From the NCBI GenBank assembly GCA_022652545.1, contig JALCRM010000001.1, forward strand, positions 310,001 to 374,000: a stretch of 64,000 nt of DNA. Direction: 5' to 3'. The translations under genes were made by a program, and so were the position numbers. This document shows, one piece after another, positions 51,126 through 59,888 of the stretch. Within the stretch, counting starts at the first letter, position 1. Each line of letters begins with the position of its first letter. The stretch comes from Lachnospiraceae bacterium. GTDB lineage: Bacteria; Bacillota; Clostridia; Lachnospirales; Lachnospiraceae. The notes beneath the pieces are model-generated. The model saw nothing but the letters and a program-made list of their open reading frames with translations, ran no database searches and was not told the DNA's origin.

Positions 51126-52070
51126 ATGACACCGGTATATCTGATCAACGGATTTCTGGACAGCGGGAAAACAACATTTTTTGCCTATACGATCGGGCAG
51201 CCCTATTTCAGGGCAAAAGGCACGACACTGCTGATCCTGTGCGAAGACGGCGAAGTTGCCTACGGGCCGAAACTCCTGGCGGCTACGAACACCGTGATGG
51301 AAAAAGTCGAAAAGGAAGAAGATCTTACCCCTGCGGCCATGATGGCCCTGGATGCAAAATACAAGCCTGAACGCGTGCTGATAGAGTGGAACGGCATGTG
51401 GAACTTCAAGCTGCTGCGTCTGCCGCACGCATGGAAGATGGAGCAGCAGATCACGACAGTCGATGCATCCACCTTTTCCATGTACTTTACCAATATGAAG
51501 TCCTTGCTGGCCGAGCAGATCCGCAATACGGAACTGGTCATGTTCAACCGCTGCGACGGCATCCCACAGGAAACGCTCATCCGCTACAAGAGAAACGTCA
51601 GGGCGATCAACCAGAACGCGGAACTGATCTTCGAGGATGCAAACGGCGAGATAGACATGACGACGGAAGAGGACCTTCCTTACGATCTGAATACGGATCC
51701 GATCGTACTTGAAGGCCTGAATTACGGGATCTGGTATCTGGACGCCAGTGAGCACCCGGACCGCTATAAAGGGAAAAATGTCAGTTTTACCGCAATGGTT
51801 GCGAGGCCGCCCAAGTTTCCGGCGGGGTACTTTGTGCCCGGCCGTATGGCGATGACCTGCTGCGCGCAGGATATGCAGTTCCTTGGGTTCGGCTGCCGTG
51901 CGGAAGGCGCTGACCGCCTGAAGGAAAAGAGCTGGGTGAAGGTTACGGCAAAATGCGACCTGAGAAAGTTCGAGGCCTACGATGGGGAAGGGCTGGTACT
52001 CGATGCAAAGAAGGTCGAACCGACAGCAGAACCGGCACATCCCATCATAGATTTTTCGGCTGCGCAGTAA
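51126..52070 (+). CDS. CobW-like GTPase domain protein with TIGR03943/DUF1980-like C-terminus
   Basis: A 314-residue protein. The N-terminal half is a reduced G3E GTPase, with P-loop 'INGFLDSGKTTFF' near residues 7-19 and 'ERVLIEWNGMW' in place of the usual Walker B region. The CxCC motif of classic CobW proteins is absent: the corresponding stretch reads 'LILCEDGEVAYG'. From about residue 210 the sequence 'YKGKNVSFTAMVARPPKFP' and 'RMAMTCCAQDMQFLGFGC' resembles the C-terminal part of YcgQ/TIGR03943 proteins, which partner COG0701 permeases. It forms an operon with the His/Asp-rich CobW protein and probably works in the same metal pathway; client unknown. Confidence 0.78.
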   Translation: MTPVYLINGFLDSGKTTFFAYTIGQPYFRAKGTTLLILCEDGEVAYGPKLLAATNTVMEKVEKEEDLTPAAMMALDAKYKPERVLIEWNGMWNFKLLRLPHAWKMEQQITTVDASTFSMYFTNMKSLLAEQIRNTELVMFNRCDGIPQETLIRYKRNVRAINQNAELIFEDANGEIDMTTEEDLPYDLNTDPIVLEGLNYGIWYLDASEHPDRYKGKNVSFTAMVARPPKFPAGYFVPGRMAMTCCAQDMQFLGFGCRAEGADRLKEKSWVKVTAKCDLRKFEAYDGEGLVLDAKKVEPTAEPAHPIIDFSAAQ

Positions 52071-52093
52071 CATGCAGCGCACAATAAATAAAA

Positions 52094-52138
52094 TGCGGCC
52101 GTATGCAGCAGTAACGCTGCATACGGCCGCAGATTTTA
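52094..52138 (+). terminator. Strong bidirectional-type terminator between convergent genes
   Basis: TGCGGCCGTATGCAGC (52094-52109), loop AGTAAC, GCTGCATACGGCCGCA (52116-52131), followed by GATTTTAT; on the other strand the stem is followed by TTTTATTTATT. A perfect 16-bp stem that can serve both the CobW operon and the PHP gene. Confidence 0.93.
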
Positions 52139-52172
52139 TAAGCATATCACAGGCAGGTTTACCGCCAGATGA

Positions 52173-52997
52173 TCAGATCTCTGTGTAGTGCCGGCCGCAG
52201 TGTATAACGCCGCGGCTTTTTTCGGCTTTCTCCAGTTCCTCGTGCCGTTCGTGCGAACGCAGCAGGGACACGGTCCTGTTGTATGCACCAAAGGAGAGGC
52301 TGAACAGGGAATTCAGCTGCCCGACCGTTTCCTTGGTCGTATGGTGGTAGTATTCACCGCCTGCACGGAAAGCTTCTTTATGGTTCAGGACGCAGCGTAT
52401 GAGATCGTCTTCGTTCCGTATCTCTTCAGAAATCTCTGTCCATCCCATGGCTGCCGAACCGATGCGATGCGAGTCAGAGCCGCCAAAACAGGGTTTGGAA
52501 AGTTCCCTTGCCAGAATGGCTGCGTCCGCGTTGCAATGCTGATATTCGCAGGAATTGAAGGTCTCGATAAAGTCGAACTGGTCCGCCATGAACGCGTTGT
52601 GCCTGCCTGCAGCGGCGTGTGTAAAACTCATGAAAGGCTCTCCGCAGGGATGCGCGGGTCCGAGAATACCGCCGCGGCCGTGGACGAATTCGATAAGTTC
52701 GGCGACCTTCATGCCCCTGATCTCCAGAACGTGCGGAGATTTTGCATCCGTCGGCATGACAACGAGAATGTGACCGCCGTCGCGCGTATCATATTCGATG
52801 CCGCGAAGCACGATAAAATCCGGGCTGAAGCCGTCCCGCACCTCTTTTTCATAATAGCGCCAGCCGCTGTAGGTGTCGTGGTCGGTGATCATGAGCCCGT
52901 CATAGCCTTTTTCCCTGCACAATTCTATGTTTTTACGAAGCGGAAGTGTGGAGTCCACGGAACCTTCCGCTATGTGGCAATGCATGTCAAATTTCAT
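52173..52997 (-). CDS. PHP-domain metal-dependent phosphoesterase-like protein
   Basis: A 274-residue protein with the polymerase and histidinol phosphatase (PHP) fold. 'MKFDMHCHIAEGSVDS' at the start gives the first metal-binding HCH set, 'GLMITDHDTYSGW' near 34-46 the DHD motif, 'LRGIEYDTRDGGHILV' near 67-82 the next ligands, and 'FGGSDSHRIG' near 170 the last. The ATG at 52997 is favoured over 53009 since GAGG lies six bases upstream. Family members hydrolyse phosphoesters, including 3',5'-bisphosphates and nucleotides; the substrate is not known. It lies downstream of rpsT but behind a terminator. Confidence 0.85.
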   Translation of the reverse strand: MKFDMHCHIAEGSVDSTLPLRKNIELCREKGYDGLMITDHDTYSGWRYYEKEVRDGFSPDFIVLRGIEYDTRDGGHILVVMPTDAKSPHVLEIRGMKVAELIEFVHGRGGILGPAHPCGEPFMSFTHAAAGRHNAFMADQFDFIETFNSCEYQHCNADAAILARELSKPCFGGSDSHRIGSAAMGWTEISEEIRNEDDLIRCVLNHKEAFRAGGEYYHHTTKETVGQLNSLFSLSFGAYNRTVSLLRSHERHEELEKAEKSRGVIHCGRHYTEI

Positions 52998-53015
52998 GAT
53001 TCGCCTCATAATGCG

Positions 53016-53052
53016 AAAAAAGACCGGGCCGAAAGAGGGTCCGGTCCGGTCT
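53016..53052 (-). terminator. Rho-independent terminator of rpsT
   Basis: On the minus strand AGACCGGACC (53052-53043) pairs with GGCCCGGTCT (53030-53021) with one mismatch, then TTTTTT. It lies 23 bases after the rpsT stop. Confidence 0.85.
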
Positions 53053-53074
53053 GAATATCAATTGCGGCAGTAGA

Positions 53075-53353
53075 TCAGGCTTTTTCTTCCTTACCGACCT
53101 TTGCTACTTTCTTGCTGAGGCGGGAAACCTTGCGGGAAGCAGTGTTCTTCTTGATGACACCCTTCGAAGCAGCTTTCCTGATCGTGGCTTCGGCATCCTT
53201 CATGGCAGCTTTGGAAGCTTCCTGATCCTTGCCTTCCACGGCGGCGTTGACTTTCTTGACGACGGTCTTGACGCCCGTCTTCACGCCTTTATTTGCCTCG
53301 CCCTTTTTGGCGTTCGTGATAACTCTCTTTTTGGCAGATTTGATGTTTGCCAT
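53075..53353 (-). CDS. rpsT: 30S ribosomal protein S20
   Basis: A 92-residue, strongly basic protein starting 'MANIKSAKKRVITNAKK', the standard S20 N-terminus; it binds 16S rRNA early in small-subunit assembly. The open frame reaches 34 residues further upstream, but the ATG at 53353 with GAAAGGGG before it gives the normal family length. The promoter at 53.5 kb leaves a leader of about 130 bases, long enough for autoregulation as known for S20 in other bacteria, although no specific structure was identified. Confidence 0.96.
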   Translation of the reverse strand: MANIKSAKKRVITNAKKGEANKGVKTGVKTVVKKVNAAVEGKDQEASKAAMKDAEATIRKAASKGVIKKNTASRKVSRLSKKVAKVGKEEKA

Positions 53354-53490
53354 TTTTCCCCTTTCCATGCCGTACTTACCGAACGGCATCGTCGGGCGGA
53401 TCTGCATGTCCTGCCCGGCCTCTCCTGTTTTATTTATGTCTGCAGCAGTCTGCACAGAGACACGAACGTGTGCACCCGCATACGGATGTT

Positions 53491-53519
53491 ATTTTAATGG
53501 AACAAAACAATGCTGTCAA
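53491..53519 (-). promoter_or_regulatory. Promoter of rpsT
   Basis: On the minus strand TTGACA (53519-53514), a 17-base spacer and TAAAAT (53496-53491). Start expected near 53484. Confidence 0.82.
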
Positions 53520-53575
53520 CGGAAATGTCAAACATCCGAGCGGGGAACACGCAATAAACATGATTCTGGTGTGTC

Positions 53576-53663
53576 TTTGATCGTTTGCCCCCGAAATAGC
53601 CCCCAAACGATCAAAAATGCTTCCGAAAACCTGTCTAGGCGCGGTAAAGATTATTTCGGGGGC
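53576..53663. repeat. Nested inverted repeats
   Basis: TTTGATCGTTTG (53576-53587) and CAAACGATCAAA (53604-53615) form a perfect 12-bp inverted repeat around a 16-base C-rich loop. GCCCCCGAAATA (53587-53598), which starts at the last base of the first arm, recurs inverted as TATTTCGGGGGC (53652-53663). No open frame of note covers it. It could be a competing-hairpin element, a recombination scar or a terminator remnant; there is no clear T tract. Confidence 0.55.
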
Positions 53664-53749
53664 CGAAAAGCCTTCGTCGCGAACAATTCAGTCTTTGAAA
53701 AGTAAAGCCGGGATGTATTCTGACAGGTAATGGCCGACTGGATCCTTGT

Positions 53750-53787
53750 ATAACATCCGCCTGTGGGACATGGAGGATGCAAAGCTG
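53750..53787 (+). repeat. Partial dispersed copy of the 72-bp repeat
   Basis: ATAACATCCGCCTGTGGG and the 20 bases after it match the first half of the repeat unit at 56392-56607, with three differences over 38 bases. It lies upstream of the DUF2975 gene, so similar elements flank the three-gene patch 53972-56424. The rest of 53520-53971 shows only the inverted repeats listed separately. Confidence 0.75.
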
Positions 53788-53971
53788 ACTAGTGGGTTGA
53801 ACTGATCAGCCTGGTAAAATATCGATAAACGATAAATATATATTGAAATTCAATCACGTGCAGTGTATTATAACTTCAGCAAGAAGATGCGCAGGCAATG
53901 CGGGACAAGACGCAGCGGCTGTCGAGGCGTGTTTACAGCAAACCGGAATCATACCGGAGGAGAAGGAATCT

Positions 53972-54487
53972 ATGAAGACAATCAATGATATTGCCAATAA
54001 TGGGAAAAACGGAGCGGGAAATGCCGACAGGAGCATAATGCTGACCAGAATCGCCGTTATCATTCTGCTTGCGGTAAGTTTCGGACTTTCTGCGGCAGGC
54101 CCGTATCTCACAAATCTTTTTCTGAATGTGACGCTCCACGGGAAAATACGTTGCGGGGCTGCGGCCGGCGTGGCTTTTCCGTTCGTTCTGCTGCTCGGAT
54201 ATTGCTGTGCCGCGACCTTTCTTGTGATGCTTTTCGTTATGCTCAGATTCCTGAAGCGTTTGGAAACAAACCGGGTCTTTGTATCCGAAAACACGGAGGA
54301 TCTGAGGAAGATAAGCCGCTGCTGCGCCATCGGCGCGCTGCTGACTGTTTTGGCGGGGATACTGCTTTATCTTCCCATCATCTTCATTGCCGCTGCCGCA
54401 GGATTTATGACTCTGGTGGTGCTGGTCATAAAGAATGCCTTTGAACAGGCAGTCATCATGAAGAATGAACTCGATCTGACGATATAG
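53972..54487 (+). CDS. DUF2975 family membrane protein
   Basis: A 171-residue protein with four predicted transmembrane segments: 'MLTRIAVIILLAVSFGLSAA' near residues 23-42, 'GVAFPFVLLLGYCCAATF' near 67-84, 'ISRCCAIGALLTVLAGILLY' near 112-130 and a following helix. Fold and helix order match DUF2975, small Firmicutes membrane proteins of unknown function. The ATG at 53972 has GGAGGAGAAGGA upstream; the longer open frame to 53843 lacks a site. An XRE-type regulator gene follows after ten bases, the standard partner of this family, suggesting a regulator plus membrane-effector pair. Confidence 0.8.
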   Translation: MKTINDIANNGKNGAGNADRSIMLTRIAVIILLAVSFGLSAAGPYLTNLFLNVTLHGKIRCGAAAGVAFPFVLLLGYCCAATFLVMLFVMLRFLKRLETNRVFVSENTEDLRKISRCCAIGALLTVLAGILLYLPIIFIAAAAGFMTLVVLVIKNAFEQAVIMKNELDLTI

Positions 54488-54497
54488 GGGGGACGGT

Positions 54498-54713
54498 ATG
54501 GCGATAAGAGTAAACATCAATGTTCTGATGGCAAAACAGGATGTGGGGGCCGGGGATCTGGCCGAACGCATCGATCTGACGCCGGCTAACCTGTCGATAC
54601 TGAAAAACAACAAGGCGAAGGCAATCAGGTTTTCCACTCTCGAGGCACTCTGCCGGGAACTGCACTGTCAGCCGGGGGAAATTCTGGAATATGTGCCTGA
54701 GGACAAGGATTGA
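54498..54713 (+). CDS. XRE family helix-turn-helix regulator (YozG-like)
   Basis: A 71-residue DNA-binding protein that is almost only a Cro/C1-type HTH: 'INVLMAKQDVGAGDLAERI' then 'LTPANLSILKNNKAKAIRFS' and 'LEALCRELHCQPGEILEY'. This is the compact form normally coded next to DUF2975 membrane proteins. GGGGGGACGGT precedes the ATG. It likely controls its own small operon. Confidence 0.9.
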   Translation: MAIRVNINVLMAKQDVGAGDLAERIDLTPANLSILKNNKAKAIRFSTLEALCRELHCQPGEILEYVPEDKD

Positions 54714-54798
54714 AGCGGCTGCCGGCGGATGCGTTAAGGCGCAGCCAGGGAGCGTATTTTGCGGCACCGGGTGCCGATCACGGAGGTATGAGAGATTA

Positions 54799-56424
54799 AT
54801 GAAAACCGCAGATCTTACGGCAGCACTGCTGAGCTGGCCGCTTGCTTATTTTTACACTGCATTCGTCCTTTTCGGGGGCGGAGCAAACGAACCCGGATAT
54901 AAGACCGGGACATGGCTGATCTTTGCACTGCTTTTCGTATTGGCAGTCGAACTTTATGAATGCGTGTATGGAAGGAAGGCAACAGGGGAAAGCGTGTTTT
55001 TTGCGGTATGTCTGACAGCGCAGGGACTGGCCGTCAGACTGCACGGCTTCCACAACGACCCCCTGATGGTGTGGCAGTTCCTGCTGTATCATCTGACGGC
55101 GGTATACTACATACTGTCAAGGTCCGGAGTCCTTGCGTCAGGAAGAACGTCCTGTCTCATCTTCCTGGATGGTCTGGCGGGGATCATAACGATACCGTGG
55201 AAAAACATTCTGCTCAGGGCAAAGAGCGTTGCAGCGGCGATCACAGGCAGACCGGAAAAGAGGGGAAAGATCCATGCAGTGACCGTCATCAGTCTTGTCA
55301 CGGCAGTTGCCGCTGGAACCTTTGCCTGGCTGCAGCTCTCGGCGGCTGATAAAAATTTTGCCGGCATAGCAGTTGGGTTCACGGATTTTCTGAACAGGAT
55401 CGCAAGGGGAATCGGAGAAGAAACATTTGTTTATTTTCTGCTGTCGATTCCTGTCGGTGCCTGGCTGTTCGGGCTGACGGCCGGGAGTCTTAAGCTGAAC
55501 GGAGCCGCGCCGGTAACGGAAGATAAATTTGCAGCCGATACCGCAGGATTCCGCAGGATGCCGGCATCAGCAGCCGCCATTCCGATTGTCACACTCTGCA
55601 TAGTATATACCGTCTTTTTCATCACACAGGCGGAAGAATTTATCGGACGCATAGTGTCGGGCACCGGATATCCCGGCAATCGGATGCCGGCGCCAACGGC
55701 TTCAGAGTTTGCGGTAAACGGTTTCTGGGAACTGCTGAGGATACTTATCCTGAATCTGTGTGTTCTGCTTATTGCGGGCTTTCTCTGCGAGGGCGGGATC
55801 ATGGGGAACAGGAAACTGAAGTTTGTTTCTGCCATGCTGGGAACGTTCGGGAGTGCGTTTGCGGTTCTTGATGCCGCGAAGCTTTATATGTACGTGCATC
55901 TCTACGGGTATACGGTGAAACGGGCCGTGGCGGCGTGGTGCCTTGCCATGCTTCTTATCTACACGCTGCTTGCCATTGCCAGGATCTTCAGGCGGTTCCA
56001 TGCATTTCCGGCCGCGGTCTTCGTTTCTGCGGTATGTTTTGCCGTATTGTGTCTTATCAACGTTGAGCAGTGTGTAAATGCAGGGAATATAGGCAGGTAC
56101 AGATCGGGCAGCGACGCTCAGCCGGATACCGGAGTGCTCATGGAGTGCGGGATCGATGACAGTCTTATGGGTCTTGGGAATACTCGTGAACTGGTAAATG
56201 CCGGATGGTGCGAAGGCAGGGCGGTCTGGGATCTGGTACCGTTATGGAAAAATGCAGTATGGACGGATAAAAACGGGGAGACAGCGGATTTCAGTGCCGC
56301 AGAAGGAAGCGGCAGCTACAGTATAAGCACGAAGGTCCACGGAAGCGTGCTCACACTCCGTTTTGAAAACGGGATCTGCACATCCGCGGACATAACATCC
56401 GCCTGTGGGACGTGGCGGATGTGA
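54799..56424 (+). CDS. DUF4173/DUF4153-like polytopic membrane protein, C-terminus formed by repeat DNA
   Basis: A 541-residue protein with around ten hydrophobic segments in the first 430 residues and a soluble tail. The arrangement and the position after DUF2975 and XRE genes fit DUF4153/DUF4173 proteins, of unknown function. The ATG at 54799 is preceded by GGAGG at 54782-54786, a somewhat long distance; the open frame to 54691 overlaps the XRE gene and has no site. The last ten residues and the stop lie within the first 72-bp repeat (from 56392), so the repeat has replaced or extended the original C-terminus. Confidence 0.72.
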   Translation: MKTADLTAALLSWPLAYFYTAFVLFGGGANEPGYKTGTWLIFALLFVLAVELYECVYGRKATGESVFFAVCLTAQGLAVRLHGFHNDPLMVWQFLLYHLTAVYYILSRSGVLASGRTSCLIFLDGLAGIITIPWKNILLRAKSVAAAITGRPEKRGKIHAVTVISLVTAVAAGTFAWLQLSAADKNFAGIAVGFTDFLNRIARGIGEETFVYFLLSIPVGAWLFGLTAGSLKLNGAAPVTEDKFAADTAGFRRMPASAAAIPIVTLCIVYTVFFITQAEEFIGRIVSGTGYPGNRMPAPTASEFAVNGFWELLRILILNLCVLLIAGFLCEGGIMGNRKLKFVSAMLGTFGSAFAVLDAAKLYMYVHLYGYTVKRAVAAWCLAMLLIYTLLAIARIFRRFHAFPAAVFVSAVCFAVLCLINVEQCVNAGNIGRYRSGSDAQPDTGVLMECGIDDSLMGLGNTRELVNAGWCEGRAVWDLVPLWKNAVWTDKNGETADFSAAEGSGSYSISTKVHGSVLTLRFENGICTSADITSACGTWRM

Positions 56425-56607
56425 AGCTGCTTCGCAGCTTCAATGTCTTGGCCTGATTATGTTATAACATCCGCCTGTAGAACGTGGCGGATGTGAAGCT
56501 GCTTCGCAGCTTCAGTGTATTGGCATAATTATGATATAACATCCGCCTGTGGGACATGGCGGATGTGAAGCTGCTTCGCAGCTTCAATGTCTTGGCCTGA
56601 TTATGTT
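56392..56607 (+). repeat. Three tandem 72-bp repeats with two hairpins per unit
   Basis: Units at 56392-56463, 56464-56535 and 56536-56607 are each exactly 72 bases and nearly identical; unit 2 differs from the others at about nine positions. Each contains ACATCCGCC...GGCGGATGT (first hairpin, 10-base loop) and GAAGCTG-CTTCG-CAGCTTC (second hairpin), then an AT-rich end TTGGC...TTATGTTATA. Unit 1 overlaps the end of the membrane-protein gene and unit 3 ends 55 bases before lepA. TATACT at 56607-56612, at the edge of unit 3, could be the lepA -10. Confidence 0.93.
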
Positions 56608-56661
56608 ATACTGAGTTCGGTTTCGACCGAAGTATGGAGAAAAGGCTGAAGAGAGGTATTT

Positions 56662-58479
56662 ATGCAGGAAAACAATCAGAGCCATATACGGAATTTCTGT
56701 ATCGTGGCCCACATCGACCACGGCAAATCCACACTGGCTGACAGAATGATCGAGATGACCGGCGTCCTCACGAAGCGGGAGATGCAGGACCAGGTGCTCG
56801 ATAATATGGATATCGAACGGGAACGCGGGATCACGATCAAATCGCAGGCCACGCGTCTGGTTTACCACGCCAAAAACGGGGAAGAGTATATTTTCAATCT
56901 GATCGATACGCCCGGCCACGTCGATTTCAACTACGAAGTGAGCCGTTCCCTCGCCGCCTGCGACGGCGCGATCCTCGTCGTGGACGCAACGCAGGGCATT
57001 CAGGCGCAGACGCTGGCCAATGTATATCTGGCTCTTGAACATGACCTGGAGGTTTTTCCCGTTATCAACAAGATCGACCTGGCGAGTGCGCGTCCGGAGG
57101 AAGTCCGGCAGGAGATCGAGGATGTGATCGGACTGGGCTGCAGCGATGTTCCCCTGATTTCGGCTAAAAACGGGATCAATATCGACCAGGTGCTCGAGCA
57201 GGTGATTACCAAGATCCCCGCGCCGGTCGGAGACCCCGGCAACCCGCTGCAGGCGCTGATCTTCGACTCCCTGTACGACCAGTACAAAGGTGTCGTGGTA
57301 TTCGTGCGCATCCGGGACGGCGTGCTGAAGCCCGGCATGAAGGTACATATGATGGCGACAGGGGCAGAAGAGGACGTTGTCGAGGTCGGGTATTTCGGGC
57401 CCGGACGCTTTATTCCCTGCGATGAGCTGCCGGCGGGCATGGTCGGCTATTTCACGGCTTCCATCAAGAACATCCGCGATTCCCGCGTCGGAGATACGGT
57501 CACGGAGGCGGAACGTCCGTGTGCGAAGGCACTGCCCGGCTATAAGAAGGCACAGCCCATGGTCTATTGCGGCATGTATCCCGCGGATACGCAGAAATAT
57601 CCGGATCTCAAGGATGCGCTGGAAAAACTGCAGCTCAATGACGCCGCGCTGACTTTTGAGCCGGAAACTTCGCTGGCCCTGGGTTTTGGCTTTCGGTGCG
57701 GGTTCCTCGGCCTACTGCACATGGAAGTCGTGCTGGAGCGCCTTGACAGAGAATATGATCTCGACATTATTTCCACGGCACCCGGCGTTGTATACCATGT
57801 TTTCAAAACAGACGGCACAGAGCTTTCGCTGACCAATCCCTCAAATCTGCCGGATCCTTCACAGATCGAACATATGGAAGAGCCGGTCGTGAATGCGGAA
57901 GTCATGGTCACGACGGATTTTATCGGACCGATCATGCAGCTTTGCCAGGAAAGGCGCGGAAAGTACCTGAGCACGGAATATATAGAAAAGACCAGGGCTA
58001 TCCTTAAGTATGAACTGCCGCTCAACGAGATCATCTACGATTTCTTTGATGCGCTGAAATCCAGGTCCAAGGGCTATGCTTCCTTTGATTATGAACTGAA
58101 GGATTACGAGCCGTCAGAGCTCGTAAAGATGGATATCCTCGTGAACAGGGAACCAGTGGATGCGCTCTCCTTTATCGTGCACGCGGACGGTGCCTATGAG
58201 CGCGGCCGCAAAATGTGCGAGAAGCTGAAGGACGAGATCCCGAGACAGATGTTCGAAGTGCCGGTCCAGGCAGCCGTGGGAGGCCGCATCATTGCGCGCG
58301 AGACCGTCAAGGCCATGCGCAAGGACGTGCTGGCCAAGTGCTATGGCGGCGACATTTCCCGCAAGAAGAAATTGCTGGAAAAACAGAAGGAAGGGAAAAA
58401 GCGGATGCAGACCGTAGGCAACGTGGAGATCCCGAAAGAAGCCTTCATGAACGTATTGAAACTGGACGATACAAACTGA
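56662..58479 (+). CDS. lepA: Elongation factor 4 (LepA) GTPase
   Basis: A 605-residue translational GTPase, normal length for LepA. G-domain motifs: '[15 protein letters not shown]' near residue 15, 'DTPGHVDF' near 80, 'NKIDL' near 134 and 'SAKNG' near 171. The C-terminal domain unique to LepA is intact, with '[18 protein letters not shown]' near 526 and '[19 protein letters not shown]' near 547. It acts on ribosomes in initiation and stress. GAAGAGAGGT precedes the ATG. hemW starts on the last base of its stop codon, a conserved lepA-hemW coupling in Firmicutes. Confidence 0.97.
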   Translation: MQENNQSHIRNFCIVAHIDHGKSTLADRMIEMTGVLTKREMQDQVLDNMDIERERGITIKSQATRLVYHAKNGEEYIFNLIDTPGHVDFNYEVSRSLAACDGAILVVDATQGIQAQTLANVYLALEHDLEVFPVINKIDLASARPEEVRQEIEDVIGLGCSDVPLISAKNGINIDQVLEQVITKIPAPVGDPGNPLQALIFDSLYDQYKGVVVFVRIRDGVLKPGMKVHMMATGAEEDVVEVGYFGPGRFIPCDELPAGMVGYFTASIKNIRDSRVGDTVTEAERPCAKALPGYKKAQPMVYCGMYPADTQKYPDLKDALEKLQLNDAALTFEPETSLALGFGFRCGFLGLLHMEVVLERLDREYDLDIISTAPGVVYHVFKTDGTELSLTNPSNLPDPSQIEHMEEPVVNAEVMVTTDFIGPIMQLCQERRGKYLSTEYIEKTRAILKYELPLNEIIYDFFDALKSRSKGYASFDYELKDYEPSELVKMDILVNREPVDALSFIVHADGAYERGRKMCEKLKDEIPRQMFEVPVQAAVGGRIIARETVKAMRKDVLAKCYGGDISRKKKLLEKQKEGKKRMQTVGNVEIPKEAFMNVLKLDDTN

Positions 58480-59717
58480 TGGGAGAGAGAGAGCTGTCAC
58501 AAGGCGCAGCGGCGGCATATGAAAGAAAGGATCACACAGGGGCACTGTCTCTGTATATCCATTTCCCTTTCTGCGTACGCAAATGCGCATACTGTGATTT
58601 CCTGTCGGCACCGGCCGACGAGGAAACGCGCGAGGCGTATGTCGATGCACTGGCGCGTGAGATCAAAACTGCGGGAGAGCGTATCGCCGCACAGCAGCCC
58701 GGACACGTACAGTACGTGGATACGATCTATTTCGGCGGCGGCACGCCTTCCCTCATGACTTCTGCGCAGACTGACCACCTGCTTACCGCTGTTGCCATGT
58801 CCTTCCTGGTCGCGGACGACGCGGAGATCTCGGCGGAGTGCAACCCCGGCACTGCGGATCAGGAAAAACTGGCCGCATGGCGCAGCATGGGCATCAACCG
58901 TCTTTCGATCGGTGCGCAGTCCTTTCACGACGACGACCTGAAAAGACTCGGCCGCATCCATACGGCGGCGCAGATCGGGCAGACCTTCAGAGCGGCCAGG
59001 CAGGCCGGCTTCACCAACATCAGCATGGATCTGATCTCATCGCTGCCCGGACAGACGACAGGGAGGGCAAAGGAAGATCTTTGCAGCGCCATGGCGCTCA
59101 TGCCGGAGCATCTTTCCGTCTACAGTCTGATCATCGAAGAGGACACGCCGTTCCGGGACATGTACGGCAGCAGGGAGACTGCTCCGGATCCGGCGTACCT
59201 TCCTCTTCCGGATGAAGATACGGAGCGTGAGATCTATCACCGCACGTGGCAGCTGCTCGAAGAAGGCGGCTACCGGCAGTATGAGATCAGCAGCGCCGCC
59301 AGGCCGGGATACGAATGTTTTCACAATATCGGATACTGGAAAGGGCATGAGTATCTGGGCTTTGGACTGGGGGCGGCTTCCCTGTACGGAGGAGCCCGCT
59401 GGAGCAATACGCCCGACCTGCAGGAATATACGGAAGCGATGTCTGCAGTGCCTCAGAGGGACATACGCCGTGAACTGTCGGTCCTGACAGAAAAAGACAG
59501 GCTGGAAGAGTTCATGTTTCTGGGACTGAGGATGACGGACGGGATATCGGAAGAGGTCTTCGCAAAGACATTCGGAAAAACAGCAGACGAGGTCTATGGC
59601 GACGTGATCCGGAAGCAGACGGAGCAGGGAATGCTGGAGCGCAGCGGAGGAAGGCTGTTTTTCACGGAACGCGGCGTGGATATAAGCAATACGCTCATGG
59701 CTGAGTATATGTTCTGA
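58479..59717 (+). CDS. hemW: Radical SAM heme chaperone HemW (coproporphyrinogen III oxidase-like)
   Basis: A 412-residue radical SAM protein. Cys32, Cys36 and Cys39 in 'CVRKCAYC' bind the 4Fe-4S cluster. 'YFGGGTPSLM' near 88 and 'GINRLSIGAQSF' near 140 are family blocks, and 'YEISSAARPGYECFHN' near 271 is typical of HemW. The protein is thought to bind heme and help insert it into respiratory enzymes; it lacks the extra N-terminal residues of true HemN. The start overlaps the lepA stop (TGATG). A longer in-frame reading into lepA is not used. Confidence 0.93.
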   Translation: MGERELSQGAAAAYERKDHTGALSLYIHFPFCVRKCAYCDFLSAPADEETREAYVDALAREIKTAGERIAAQQPGHVQYVDTIYFGGGTPSLMTSAQTDHLLTAVAMSFLVADDAEISAECNPGTADQEKLAAWRSMGINRLSIGAQSFHDDDLKRLGRIHTAAQIGQTFRAARQAGFTNISMDLISSLPGQTTGRAKEDLCSAMALMPEHLSVYSLIIEEDTPFRDMYGSRETAPDPAYLPLPDEDTEREIYHRTWQLLEEGGYRQYEISSAARPGYECFHNIGYWKGHEYLGFGLGAASLYGGARWSNTPDLQEYTEAMSAVPQRDIRRELSVLTEKDRLEEFMFLGLRMTDGISEEVFAKTFGKTADEVYGDVIRKQTEQGMLERSGGRLFFTERGVDISNTLMAEYMF

Positions 59718-59787
59718 GGCACGGCAGACCGGATCCGGAAGGCCCGGCGTCACGGCAGTCTGCGTCCGCAGTTTGAATGACTGCGGT

Positions 59788-59816
59788 TTGACGCGCGGGA
59801 CGCCGATGATTATAAT
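59788..59816 (+). promoter_or_regulatory. Promoter of the GH25 lysozyme gene
   Basis: TTGACG at 59788-59793, a 17-base spacer and a perfect TATAAT at 59811-59816. Transcription should start near 59823. CCGCAGT/ACTGCGG just upstream (59766-59786) forms a hairpin that may end the lepA-hemW unit, though its T run is short. Confidence 0.85.
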
Positions 59817-59888
59817 CTTGGAAGTGTGCCTGTAAGGGCAGACCGGATCTTACCGGTGATCTTTTCAATTACCGCTTGGGAGGCTGTT

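Noticed and set aside
53354-53484. Defined riboswitch in the rpsT leader
   Set aside because: The leader is long, but I could not match it to any known riboswitch or to a specific S20-binding structure.
56392-56607. CRISPR array
   Set aside because: The 72-bp units are joined directly without spacers, there are only three, and no cas genes are near.
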